Source of the DNA: Terriglobales bacterium
GTDB taxonomy: Bacteria; Acidobacteriota; Terriglobia; Terriglobales; Acidobacteriaceae
Assembly (NCBI GenBank): GCA_035561515.1
Contig: DATMXP010000027.1
Span: forward strand, 1 to 64,000
Reading direction: 5' to 3'
DNA length: 64,000 bases
Shown: piece by piece, positions 16,367 to 25,800 of the stretch
Numbering within the stretch: the first letter of the stretch is position 1
How the letters are laid out: each line of letters opens with the position of its first letter
The notes under the pieces: model-generated
Seen by the model: only the letters and a program-made list of their open reading frames with translations
Told to the model about the DNA's origin: nothing
Database searches by the model: none
Position numbers and translations under genes: made by a program

Positions 16367-18076
16367 GCCGCATTCTTTGCCGACGGACGGACCGTGCGGT
16401 TTTATTGTGTATTCCCCGACTGATGCAGGGATGATAAAGGTTTCGGCGTAGTGCACAACGAACGGCTCGAACGTGCCAGTAGAGCTTTCGACAACGGCCT
16501 CAGCACCTTCCACCAAATTCAGAACGTTTACGCCGCCGCCGGTATGGTGTGGCGCAGAAGCCGTGAACCAGTGGCGCCGGGTTTCGATGAACTCGCGCTC
16601 GTGAAGTCCGGTGCGTTCTTCGCGCCAGCCGCTGCCCTCCGCAATTGGCGAAATGCGATTCACCAGGTTACGGCTAACCCAGTCTGTGGTGCGATCCCAC
16701 TGGATGTTCGCCGCTCCGTGTTTCAGGTGAATCGGTCGCGGACGGCCGTCGAGACCAAGCCGACCCCAATCCCACAACTTAAAAGTGAAAATGTATGGTG
16801 TTGCACTAATCTCGAGCACCATACTGTTCGTAGCGGAACAATGAACAGTACCGGCGGGAATCAAGAAGTGATCGTGTTTCTTCGCGGGAAACTTATTGAT
16901 GAACTTATCGGCGTCGAACGGCGCGCCGCCTTCCTGCGCAGCTTCGAGTTCGGCAATCATCTGGACCGAATCGATTTGCTCCCTCAACCCCAGGTACACG
17001 CATCCGTCGGAGCCAGCATCGAGCAGGTAATAGCTTTCATCCTGCGTATAATTCATCCCGAACTTGTCCTGGATGTACTCGGTCAGCGGGTGAACCTGAA
17101 GGGAAAGATTTCCGCCCCCCATGGTATCCAGGAAATCGAAGCGAATTGGGAATTCTGTTCCGAAACGCGCGTGAACAGGGTCACCCAGAAGTTCCCGTGG
17201 ATGTGAAAAGACAACATTGATGGACGGGACCTCGACACGATGATCGCCAAACCCGAGCAGAAGCGAGTTTTCCTCCGGCACGCAATCGAAACACCAGGCG
17301 TGATTCGGCTTATCTTTGGGAAGTCCGCAGACTTCTTCCATCCAATGACCACCCCACGGACCGGGGTCAAAATACGGAACGACTCGGAATGGGCGGTGCG
17401 CAGTTCGCCGCAGTCCGTCGCGATGAGCCTCGCCGCTAATCAGCTTAGGCGCATTGGGATCATTGGTATCGAGCAGGTAATTGTGCGCGGGCAGCAGTTT
17501 CTTCTTCAATCGGTCCGCAGCACGCCAATCGACGAAGAAGGTGCGCTTGTATTGAAGCGACGGACGGTCTTTGCGATTCTTGGCTGCCAGTCCATCGATC
17601 AAGTGATGGCGTTGGCGGCGCTGAATCTCCCACCGCGCCATATCGGTATAGATTAGTACGTCGTACTCCGCAGCGACGAGAGCCGCTGCCGTACCGATCA
17701 CAACAATCACACCAGACTTCTGGTTCTCGATCGCACAACGCGCTTCCCGGACCTTGGCACCGTCGAGGAAGTCTTCCAGAGAGAGGCCGTTCATGCGTCC
17801 GAAGACAGGATCGTCTCCCAGGTAGTGATCAACAATGGGCGCCATCTCTTCGGGTGTGCGATATGCCTGTTCGGCCCGAATCAGGAGACTGGGCTGTAAC
17901 ACGCGCGTGAGTGCAGTGGCAATCTCATCGACGAATGCACCGGGATAGCATTCGACGCAAACGACCACGCGCGGATGCCACAGTTCGGGGCGGAGCCTTT
18001 CGGCAATTGCGGTCCACCCAACAGAGCAATCTGATGAACGAGAGCTAACCTGAACGTAAGGGAACTTGTCGTACAT
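16334..18076 (-). CDS. Class I mannose-6-phosphate isomerase fused to an N-terminal kinase-like domain
   Basis: The 580-residue protein is about 200 residues longer than a plain type I isomerase. The C-terminal part from about residue 230 is a ManA-type cupin enzyme interconverting mannose 6-phosphate and fructose 6-phosphate. Its metal site is visible as GGNLSLQVHP (Gln/His), DESYYLLDA (Glu) and HDHFLIPAGTVHC. The first 220 residues resemble a uridine/phosphoribulokinase-type P-loop domain: a strand VVVCVECYPGAFVDE at the Walker A position without the GK(S/T), then DFLDGAKV and YDVLIYTDMARWEIQRRQRHH. The missing Lys suggests that this domain no longer phosphorylates. The start at 18076 overlaps the kinase stop (TGATG). 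It is the last gene of the nine-gene operon. Confidence 0.85.
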   Translation of the reverse strand: MYDKFPYVQVSSRSSDCSVGWTAIAERLRPELWHPRVVVCVECYPGAFVDEIATALTRVLQPSLLIRAEQAYRTPEEMAPIVDHYLGDDPVFGRMNGLSLEDFLDGAKVREARCAIENQKSGVIVVIGTAAALVAAEYDVLIYTDMARWEIQRRQRHHLIDGLAAKNRKDRPSLQYKRTFFVDWRAADRLKKKLLPAHNYLLDTNDPNAPKLISGEAHRDGLRRTAHRPFRVVPYFDPGPWGGHWMEEVCGLPKDKPNHAWCFDCVPEENSLLLGFGDHRVEVPSINVVFSHPRELLGDPVHARFGTEFPIRFDFLDTMGGGNLSLQVHPLTEYIQDKFGMNYTQDESYYLLDAGSDGCVYLGLREQIDSVQMIAELEAAQEGGAPFDADKFINKFPAKKHDHFLIPAGTVHCSATNSMVLEISATPYIFTFKLWDWGRLGLDGRPRPIHLKHGAANIQWDRTTDWVSRNLVNRISPIAEGSGWREERTGLHEREFIETRRHWFTASAPHHTGGGVNVLNLVEGAEAVVESSTGTFEPFVVHYAETFIIPASVGEYTIKPHGPSVGKECGTIKAFVRTKA

Positions 18077-19029
18077 CAGGCGACTCCGACGGCATGACCT
18101 TCGCTGAGCAGAGGTATTGCTCCGAGAAGACCGGCATTGTTGCCCAATTGAGCCGCGTGGACCTGAACTTTGCCCCAAGGAGTCCATGCGTGTTCGTTTA
18201 CATACGCCTGGATGGCAGGCAGAATTACATCCGCACTTCGCATAACACCACCACCGTAGACGACCACTTCAGGATCGAATGCATGAATGGCGGCAACGGT
18301 ATTGGCAGACCAAACACGTATGCAGCGATCCCGGACGGCAAGAGCAACGGAGTCGCCGGCTTTCGCCAGGCGGAACACACATTCGAAGTTGAGGCTCGGC
18401 TCCTTCGAGAGTTGGCTCGATTCGAAGCCGGGAGTTTCACGGCAGACAAAGGGCAACGACCATCCGGCAGCCTCGGCTTCTGCGCAACCGATAGCACCAC
18501 AAGTGCATTTGCGTCCGTTGAACAGAGCAGGGAAGTGGCCGCCTAAACATCCGGCCTGGTGGTGCTTTCCGCGCAGAAGGCGACCCTCAATCATGGCCGC
18601 TCCGCCGATGCCGGTTCCGAGGGTGAACATAACGACGTTGTCAAAACCTTGTGCGCCGCCTGCATACCATTCGCCGAGCAGGGCCATGCGGGCATCATTT
18701 TCGATGCGAAAGTTCAAACCGAACTCACGCTGGGACCACGCGCAGAAGTCGATGGCCGTGGCGTCATCGTATTTCTGGTTCGTCGAAGTGACACGAGTTT
18801 CTTTTGTGTTAACCATGCCGCAGAAACTGAGAGCAACACCGGCGAACTGCGAAAGCGGCATATCGGTCTGCTTGGCGAGTTTGCGTAGCGTATCGGCAAA
18901 TTGCGGCAGTACGGAACCCAGGCCGCGGCCAGAATCGCTGTCTACTACTTCGGACGCGACGATCTGCTTATCCTGGATGACGGCACACGTCGCGTGCGTG
19001 CCGCCGAGATCAATGCTAAGAGCCTTCAT
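18076..19029 (-). CDS. ROK family sugar kinase
   Basis: The 317-residue protein is a cytoplasmic ATP-dependent hexose kinase of the ROK family. Visible features are the phosphate-binding start SIDLGGTHATCAV, the catalytic Asp region RIENDARMALLGEW, the second phosphate motif FTLGTGIGGAAMI and the zinc site CTCGAIGCAE preceded by AGCLGGHF. AGGAG lies five bases before the ATG. Its coding end overlaps the isomerase start by one base, so phosphorylated product would go straight to the isomerase. This favours mannose (or fructose) as substrate, although ROK substrates cannot be read from motifs alone. The alpha-mannosidase in the same operon supports mannose. Confidence 0.9.
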   Translation of the reverse strand: MKALSIDLGGTHATCAVIQDKQIVASEVVDSDSGRGLGSVLPQFADTLRKLAKQTDMPLSQFAGVALSFCGMVNTKETRVTSTNQKYDDATAIDFCAWSQREFGLNFRIENDARMALLGEWYAGGAQGFDNVVMFTLGTGIGGAAMIEGRLLRGKHHQAGCLGGHFPALFNGRKCTCGAIGCAEAEAAGWSLPFVCRETPGFESSQLSKEPSLNFECVFRLAKAGDSVALAVRDRCIRVWSANTVAAIHAFDPEVVVYGGGVMRSADVILPAIQAYVNEHAWTPWGKVQVHAAQLGNNAGLLGAIPLLSEGHAVGVA

Positions 19030-19053
19030 GAATACTCCTGAACCTATTTTCCA

Positions 19054-20076
19054 CTAAACCATGCGGCTCGCCTTGGCGAGCACGAACACCGCAAGCACAA
19101 GAACCGCAACACCCGCGATCTGGATACGAAGGGGCGTTTTCCCCGTTCCTTTCCACTCGCCAGTGAGAATTCCCAGAAGGCTCGCGGTGATCACAATCAA
19201 GGACATGAACAAAGGCCAACCCAGTACTGCACCGAGTTCACCCAGCTTGCCCGTCGAGATGCCATACAAAAGGGTGCTGCCAAACCAGAATGCAGCCATG
19301 ATAAATGCGAGACCCCAGTACGAGCCGGTTCCTTGTTCGCTGAACCGTTTCCCGGTGTTGTTCTTTCGCATCAGGTAAACACAATAAAAAATATTGGGGA
19401 TTGAGCCAGCCATCATGAGCGGTAGCCAGATAGCATTAATCGCCCACACCGGCTTGGTGCCGGAATTGGCAGCGGCATCGATGATGGGGCCACCGAATGC
19501 CACGCCGAAGTTCATGAAGGATGCGCAGATGCCGCTGGTGATCGCGATGGCTAGTCCTCTTGCAAAAGACGGTTTCCCGGCCGTGGCAGCATCCTTGGCT
19601 TGGGCATGTTCGCGACGTCGTCCCGCAACGGCACAAATCGCGACACCAACAACCACGAGCACCACTCCGGTGATGATCGTGAATCCAGCGGAGCTTAGAA
19701 GTTTCTCGGGATGAAGTCGAATAAACGGAATGAGGCTGCCAAGAGCTGCCGACAAACCAAGAACGATTGAGAACGACAATGCGATGCCGATTGCATCAAT
19801 GGCAAGACCGAACAGAACCTGAGCGATACCCCATCCGGCGCCAAAAGCGGCGACAGTAGCGACAATTCCGTAGCCGACCTTTCCGTAAACTCCGCCTACA
19901 TCGGAAACCGTACTGAAAGCGATAATTGGCGGCAGAAGTATCAGCGAGTAGATGCTCCAGACGAACCAGGTATTCTCCCAAGCCCAGCGGCGGGTGAACT
20001 TCATTGGCAGGCTGAAGCTGGCATTAGTCACACCAGCAACAAGCAAAATCAGAAGACCGATTGTGCTTTCGTTCAA
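19054..20076 (-). CDS. rhaT: RhaT-type L-rhamnose:proton symporter
   Basis: The 340-residue integral membrane protein matches E. coli RhaT in length (344) and layout, with ten hydrophobic segments. Typical family text is GLLILLVAGVTNASFSLPMK at the start, WENTWFVWSIYSL, FAAGWGIAQVLFG-like text (here FGAGWGIAQVLFG), GLSAALGSLIPF and WAINAIWLPLMMAGSIPN. It imports a deoxyhexose with protons. The start is read as TTG at 20076 because GAGGTG lies just before it and the next upstream in-frame initiation would fall inside the preceding gene; the gap to that gene is 25 bases. In this operon it could carry L-rhamnose, L-fucose or a related sugar to the oxidative pathway enzymes. Confidence 0.92.
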   Translation of the reverse strand: MNESTIGLLILLVAGVTNASFSLPMKFTRRWAWENTWFVWSIYSLILLPPIIAFSTVSDVGGVYGKVGYGIVATVAAFGAGWGIAQVLFGLAIDAIGIALSFSIVLGLSAALGSLIPFIRLHPEKLLSSAGFTIITGVVLVVVGVAICAVAGRRREHAQAKDAATAGKPSFARGLAIAITSGICASFMNFGVAFGGPIIDAAANSGTKPVWAINAIWLPLMMAGSIPNIFYCVYLMRKNNTGKRFSEQGTGSYWGLAFIMAAFWFGSTLLYGISTGKLGELGAVLGWPLFMSLIVITASLLGILTGEWKGTGKTPLRIQIAGVAVLVLAVFVLAKASRMV

Positions 20077-20101
20077 AAGACACCTCTGTCGCAAAGGCCG
20101 A

Positions 20102-21277
20102 TCAGGCCAAGATTGACTGCAATTTACTACCAACTACTGCAAGACGTTGGTTTCTGCTTCCACCGCGAATCACAATTTCGTTTCGCTTTACTTGGATATC
20201 GCTGATCTTGCGCCATTCTCTTGATACCGGTGTCAGAAACATAGCGTAAACGGTAGACAAGGCCGACTTTGCAGGGACTCGAGTCAATGTGGGAGTCTGG
20301 AACAGTGGACCGTCGCTGATCGTCTGCTGATGGCCGACGGGAAAGGGTGTTGTTCCGAACTCCACGCCGCGTGCCCGCGTCACGCCATTCCATGGCGCGC
20401 CGGAGCGAGCGATATTCTCTTCCCACAGCGTTACCCAGGGGAAATCGGCTGATCGGAAGACGTATCCTGCGGCGAGTCCAAGACGCCAGTTCAAGACCGC
20501 GATTACCCCGTAGTCATTCTTGCTGTTTACTAGAACCGTGGCTACGAAACCTTTGCCATCATTCGCGAACGGCTTCCTGAGGTCAACCGATCTTCCTTTC
20601 AATGCCGGTGCATGGGGCCAATGAAACTCTGCATTGTCACGAAGGATGGCTTTGCCCTCGTATCCGAGCGCCCAAGTTTTTGCACGCGAACCGCTAACGA
20701 AGAAATCGCTCTCACCTGGGGACATCAGCGGAGGACCGAAGGTCGCATGCTCAACCCAGCCACAGAAGCGATCTACCGTGCGCTGGTTCTTGACTGTTTC
20801 CCGGAAATAAACGACAGACTCTCCCGGCAGCGATTCGATTGTGCGGACGAAGTTCAGCCCTGCATGCGGAAGTTCGACTGCTGCGTTCAACCGTTTACGC
20901 TGCTCGGGCTTCATCGTCCAGCGAGCAACGGGCGCTTCGCCGTGGAGTGTCAGTCCTTGCTGAATCTCGTCGGGTGACGGTGCACCGAAGTAATCCAAAC
21001 ATAAGGCGTGTCCGGTGAAGCCGCTGAGGAACTTTCCGACAAAGGGCACGCCATAGACAGCCGCATCACGTGACCGAAAACGTTCAGGATCGATGGACCT
21101 CCACGGCGCTTCCCAAAGAACGTTGCAGGTTGGATAGCCGGCTTCGGGTTGAAAGCGTACATCGGCGACATGGCCGCCCCCGGGGAGCGTCACGATGTCG
21201 AGCAGTCCGTTACTGAGCAGCCATGCATCGCGACCTCGCCAGCGGGTTTGCTGCATTGAGATGGATGGTTTCCGCAC
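20102..21277 (-). CDS. Conserved protein of the operon, possible sugar mutarotase fold
   Basis: I do not recognise a named family with certainty. The 391-residue protein has no signal peptide. It is rich in beta strands, and the order of motifs (LLDIVTLPGGGHVADVRF at the start, VYFRETVKNQ, CGWVEHATFG, then VTLWEENIARSGAPWNGVTRARGVEFG) resembles the galactose-mutarotase-like superfamily, where an early strand holds substrate and a later Glu is catalytic. That relation is tentative. GTG 21277 is used as start: GGAGG lies ten bases upstream and it overlaps the dehydrogenase stop as TAGTG. Its position among sugar-oxidising enzymes suggests action on the free sugar or its lactone. Confidence 0.6.
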   Translation of the reverse strand: MRKPSISMQQTRWRGRDAWLLSNGLLDIVTLPGGGHVADVRFQPEAGYPTCNVLWEAPWRSIDPERFRSRDAAVYGVPFVGKFLSGFTGHALCLDYFGAPSPDEIQQGLTLHGEAPVARWTMKPEQRKRLNAAVELPHAGLNFVRTIESLPGESVVYFRETVKNQRTVDRFCGWVEHATFGPPLMSPGESDFFVSGSRAKTWALGYEGKAILRDNAEFHWPHAPALKGRSVDLRKPFANDGKGFVATVLVNSKNDYGVIAVLNWRLGLAAGYVFRSADFPWVTLWEENIARSGAPWNGVTRARGVEFGTTPFPVGHQQTISDGPLFQTPTLTRVPAKSALSTVYAMFLTPVSREWRKISDIQVKRNEIVIRGGSRNQRLAVVGSKLQSILA

Positions 21278-22041
21278 TAGAGAGTGAAACCTCCATCGAT
21301 CGATAAGGCGGTCCCGGTAACGAATGCCGCTTCCGAGGAAGCGAGGTAGAGGGCAGCCTGCGCCACCTCCTCCGCGGTTCCAAGACGTCCCATTGGCTGC
21401 CGAGCAATGAATCGCTTGCGTGCTTCCTTGGGGTCGGCGTGTGCCGCCAGCCTGGCGCGGAGAGAAGGCGTGTCGATGGTCCCGGGGCAGATCGCGTTCA
21501 CACGGATGTTTTCGCCAACGTAGTCCATTGCCATGCTGCGAGAGAGAGCAAGGACAGCACCCTTCGAAGCCGTATAAGCAGCACGGTCAACCACATTCCG
21601 GAGCACAGTGGCGGAAGAAGTATTAATGATCGTACCGCCACCCTGTTGTTTGAAGATGGGAATAACTGCATGGCACGTCAGGTACATGCTTTTGACGTTG
21701 ACGGCCATCGCACGATCCCATTCTTCCTCAGTGGTCTGGTGGATCTTTCCGTGTGGAACAATTCCTGCGTTGTTAAAAAGGATGTCGATCCTACCCCAGA
21801 GCTTTATCACGCCGTCGACCAGGCGCTGGACATCGGACGACCGAGAAACATCGACAGCGAAGACTCTGCAAGTACCGCCATTCGAAGTGATTACGCTCGA
21901 GGTTTCGTCAGCAGCTTTCTGATTAAGATCCACGACGGCAACTCGCGCCCCTTCGCGTGCGAATAGGCTGGCGGAAGCGCCTCCGATACCCGCACCTGCT
22001 CCGGTGATGATCGCTACCTGGTCTTTCAGTTTCATAATCAC
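21277..22041 (-). CDS. SDR dehydrogenase, likely 2-keto-3-deoxy-sugar-acid 4-dehydrogenase type
   Basis: This is a 254-residue classical short-chain dehydrogenase. It has the Rossmann NAD(P) motif TGAGAGIGGASA, the NNAG strand (FNNAGIVPHG), catalytic Ser in NTSSATVLR and the Y-x3-K pair AAYTASKGA. The stretch CPGTIDTPSLRARL followed by PKEARKRFIARQPMGRL is shared by the DHRS6/2-keto-3-deoxy-L-fuconate dehydrogenase group, which oxidises the C4 hydroxyl of 2-keto-3-deoxy sugar acids. That would place it directly before the FAH-type hydrolase in the pathway. The stop of the previous gene overlaps its GTG start as GTGA; an internal ATG at 22035 is an alternative start. Substrate is inferred. Confidence 0.87.
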   Translation of the reverse strand: MIMKLKDQVAIITGAGAGIGGASASLFAREGARVAVVDLNQKAADETSSVITSNGGTCRVFAVDVSRSSDVQRLVDGVIKLWGRIDILFNNAGIVPHGKIHQTTEEEWDRAMAVNVKSMYLTCHAVIPIFKQQGGGTIINTSSATVLRNVVDRAAYTASKGAVLALSRSMAMDYVGENIRVNAICPGTIDTPSLRARLAAHADPKEARKRFIARQPMGRLGTAEEVAQAALYLASSEAAFVTGTALSIDGGFTL

Positions 22042-22841
22042 CGCGCCGCCGCGCCGGTACCGCCTTCCTGGAACCCCATGCCCCCAGTAGGGACGAGCAT
22101 GCCGCCATCTACAAGCAGCGCCGCTCCGGTAATAAACGAAGCCTGAGCACTGGCGAGAAAAACGATGGCGTTGGCAACTTCTTCCGGTTTCCCAATGCGA
22201 CCTAGCACATGCATGCGGTTACAGGTCTCGATCACTTTGTCGGGATTCTGGTCGAGACTGGCAGCCCAACGCAACATTGGCGTGTCGATGGCTCCGGGGC
22301 AGACGCAGTTCGCGCGGATGTTGTTCTTCGCGAAGTCTAGTGAAAGGCAGCGTACTAGACCAAACAAGCCATGTTTAGCCGTGACGTACGCGGTGGAACC
22401 GCCGATTGCGGTGAATGTCTGAACCGACCCGAGGACGACGATGGATCCGCCCCCACTCTCGATAATGTGAGGCACAGCGAATTTCGATGCGTAGAAGGCA
22501 CCGTTCAGGTTTGTATCCATTACTTCCGACCAGACGTCGGTGCTGGTTCCAATTGCGTCACCGTAGCGCTGAATGCCTGCGTTGCTTACCAGCACGTGAA
22601 GCCCACCGAAATCTTCGGCGACTTTCTCCATGATGGCTTCCACTTGCTGAGGGTCGGCCACGTTGCAGGGGTAGAATCTCGACCTCGGTATCCCTGCGGC
22701 GGTTTTCTGGCCGGCATCTGCGTTAACGTCGAGGATAGCAACGCTGGCGCCAGAAGCAGCGAACTCGCGCGCCGTGGCTTCACCGATTCCCATCGCGCCA
22801 CCCGTGACGACTACAACCTGATTGTCGAAGCGTATGTTCAT
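22038..22841 (-). CDS. SDR dehydrogenase, likely aldose 1-dehydrogenase of the operon
   Basis: This is a 267-residue classical short-chain dehydrogenase with nucleotide motif TGGAMGIGEATA, SNAGIQRYG, catalytic Ser in VLGSVQTF and Y-x3-K in TAYVTAKHG. Asp after the second strand (AILDVNADAG) points to NAD rather than NADP. The C-terminal tail after LLVDGG is longer than usual and Gly-rich (PTGGMGFQEGGTGAAAR). With a second SDR, a lactonase, a dehydratase and an FAH hydrolase in the same region, the simplest role is oxidation of L-fucose or L-rhamnose to its lactone. AGAGG lies four bases before the ATG. It overlaps the next SDR by four bases and follows the alpha-mannosidase gene after seven. 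Confidence 0.85.
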   Translation of the reverse strand: MNIRFDNQVVVVTGGAMGIGEATAREFAASGASVAILDVNADAGQKTAAGIPRSRFYPCNVADPQQVEAIMEKVAEDFGGLHVLVSNAGIQRYGDAIGTSTDVWSEVMDTNLNGAFYASKFAVPHIIESGGGSIVVLGSVQTFTAIGGSTAYVTAKHGLFGLVRCLSLDFAKNNIRANCVCPGAIDTPMLRWAASLDQNPDKVIETCNRMHVLGRIGKPEEVANAIVFLASAQASFITGAALLVDGGMLVPTGGMGFQEGGTGAAAR

Positions 22842-22848
22842 TCAGCCT

Positions 22849-25800
22849 CTACTTTCCCGCCGCACTTAGCGGTGGTTTCACCGGGTCCGAGACAATCCGC
22901 AAGGTAACAACGGAAAACGGCTTTACATTCACCTCGACGCTGCCATGCTCAGCTGTGAGCTTTGCGCGATTGTCTTCAAGAAGGTTACAGTCCCAGGCTT
23001 CACGGATACTAAAGAAAGGACTTGAAACCCGCACCTTGCCTGCATTCCCAGAGAGTTCCTGCAGCCGAAGAATGCTGCCGTTGCCGTCCTCGGCCAGTTT
23101 CCAGGTGACGACCCCGACGTTGGGATTGCTGATGTTCAGGAATGAACTGGCTGTCGCGGTGATAGGGCCCTGTTCGCGCGCGGGACCTGCCTGACCAAGT
23201 TCAAGAGGCGTCAGTTCCGACATCCCGTTGCGGGTGAGTTCGACGGGATCGAGTTTCTGCCCGCTGGTGACAGCATAGCGGAACGTCATATCGCCGCTCT
23301 GTTCGGGCATGAAATTGGTATTCCAGTAATTGTTCATGACCCAGGAGAAGATCGTTCCAGAGGTGGGCGCAAACTTTTCAGGCCAATTGCCGCGGACAAT
23401 GTCACCAAATGCGACAAGTGGTGCGTCAATCGGGAAAACGGCTGCACCGAAGTCGACACCTTGGACCGAACTCCAGCGGGTAGCCGCAAACCATTCACGG
23501 CTGCCCCCAGGCAAGGTGTCCTTCGCCGGATTCACCCATGCTGTTTGGGTGTCATACAGAAACGTAGGATCAGCGACTGCAAATGGGAAGGCGAAATATG
23601 CGGCTTCCTTCGTCAGCACGCTTTCTTTCCGAATGCGGAAAGTGAATCCGATCTTCTTCTGCTGATCGAACAGAATGATCTCTGACTTGATAACGGGAGT
23701 ATTTGGAGCCGTGGACTCCATCTCAATGACCGTCCCAAATGCTTCCTTTCGGACGGCAATTACCCGTCCGTTGCCTGCAGGATGAGTTTGCAGCTTCGGT
23801 GCATTCAGTCCCGCACCGTAACGATACAGGCTGTTGTTCGGAATATCGTCACCACCGGTGACGTAAAGGTAGGAGCCAAAGCGGTATGGACTGGATTGAT
23901 CGACAATCTCCTTGCCGGTCTCCTTGTCGAAGATGCTCCTGATTGCTGCGGTCGCGGGATCAAGAGTGACGCGGTAATGTTGATTTTCAACGACGGAGCT
24001 GCCGGTATTCGATGGTGTGACTGCCTGCCTTTTGCCGAACCGTAGTCGGTACATCTTGTATCCGAACGCCGGAACATCGGTCGCTACGAAACGGATGCGG
24101 CGATAGCCATTGCCAAAGCCGGGAAGAGGCGTGCCCTTGCCGATGTACTGCACTTCATACGGAATTGCGGCGTTAGTAGCAGGATCATAGAGCTCAGTGC
24201 CATCCTGAAGGTCGTACTCAAGAACACCACTTCGTGGCCAACCCAGAGAGTTGAAGACCACCAGCGTGTTTTCCTTCGGACTGAGAATCGTCGCGAGCTG
24301 TCCCCATGTACGGTGAATGGTTTCACTGATCTGCCGGTCTGCTTCTGTAGCACGCGCACGTTTCAGTGCGGTCTGAGTGGTGGTTTGTTCATGCTGAGGC
24401 TGCGTGGTGCCGCTGACGTACGTCCAGGTGTGCTCGTCATAAAGAAGGATGTTGTTCCAGGCATCGGCCATCCGTTCGCGATCAAGGTTGACGCCAGGGC
24501 TCAGAGCAGTTGCCAGAGTGCTCATGATCTCGGCAGTGACCACTCGCTGTTCGTTACGACGATGGATGCCAGTGAAAGCAGCGTCAGAACCAAAGCCGTC
24601 TTCCCAGTAGGGTCCGAAATCGCCTCGGTACACGGGACGATTTGGCATCTGCTTCTCAAGGGACGTAAGAGCGGTCTTGAAATCCGTGTACTCGAACTTT
24701 GGCCAGGAGTACGTTTTCGCCCATTCACGGGCAACTTCGGCCTGTTCCGGAGCAAGCGCGGTGTTTTCAAGCTGGCTTCCGAAGATGATGGCGGCATCGG
24801 CGGTGTAGTCCGGACGCGTATAGGCCTGGAGGAAAACAGGTAAGGCATCACGAACTGCAGCCATGCGCGCTGGCGAGCCGAACATGGTGTGCATCTGGAG
24901 GTATGCACGCGAGTACCACATGAACGTGCGGCTACCATCCGGTCCCTCCCAGTAGAATGGCGACTTTTCATTCCAGCGCCCGATCAACTGCACTGGCGCC
25001 CGCCAACTGTTACTCGCGGCGGCGAAATGATTCAGACCGGCGCCATTGAGTACCGTCGCGTAGGACCATGAGTAGGCAGGGACATCCACGATCTGAGCAG
25101 CCCCTATTGGTACATCGTACTTCTTCGAGAATTGGTGGCTGCCGTACAGGGAACGGATCAGTCCTTCCAGCGATGCAGTTGCGGTGTGCTGGTTCGCAAA
25201 CTCCGGCGGGATCACGATCTTGCCCTCGCGAACGTATTGCAGAAACTTTTGTTGTTCGCGTTCGGAGCGTCCCAGCATGTACTGCTGCGCCACGAAGAAG
25301 CCGTCGAGCGTCCAACGAAACTCGGGAATGCGATGCATGATATCGATGGACTGGTCGATCGATTCGGAGTGTAGTTCGGACACGCGAGCGGGATAATCGG
25401 TGAAGCCGATATCGAGGTGCTCGTGCGGAACAACGTACAGCGTCCACTTGCGCGCGGCGGTGAGTTGCAGTGGAAACCGCTTGCCGCCTAAGGCCAGACT
25501 GGCCGACACCGTGCCGGTCCATTCTGGAACTTCAAAAGACAATTTTTGTTCACCAAAGCGATCATTCGATGTGAGCGACTGACGGTAGCTCTTTCCTTGA
25601 ACGTTTAGTTCAACGGAAGCACTCTTGGGAAGAGTGGCAAAACTGGGAAACACATCCACGATTTCGAAGGTCTGATTGTTAGCGGCGCGATAGAAGATGG
25701 TCGGAGTTACGAGTGCATCGATGCGGGATGCGTCGTAACTGGCGCTTGCGTCGTGTATGAGTTCGAGAGCATCGTAGACGATGCCGGTGTGCCCCGGTGC

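Noticed and set aside
16451..17206. Plus-strand open frame of 251 codons within the isomerase gene
   Set aside because: Antisense shadow of the mannose-6-phosphate isomerase; the translation is low-complexity and matches nothing.
25338..25351. TGATATCGATGGAC inside the GH38 gene as another LacI operator
   Set aside because: Only the left half matches, and it lies deep within a coding region with no promoter nearby.
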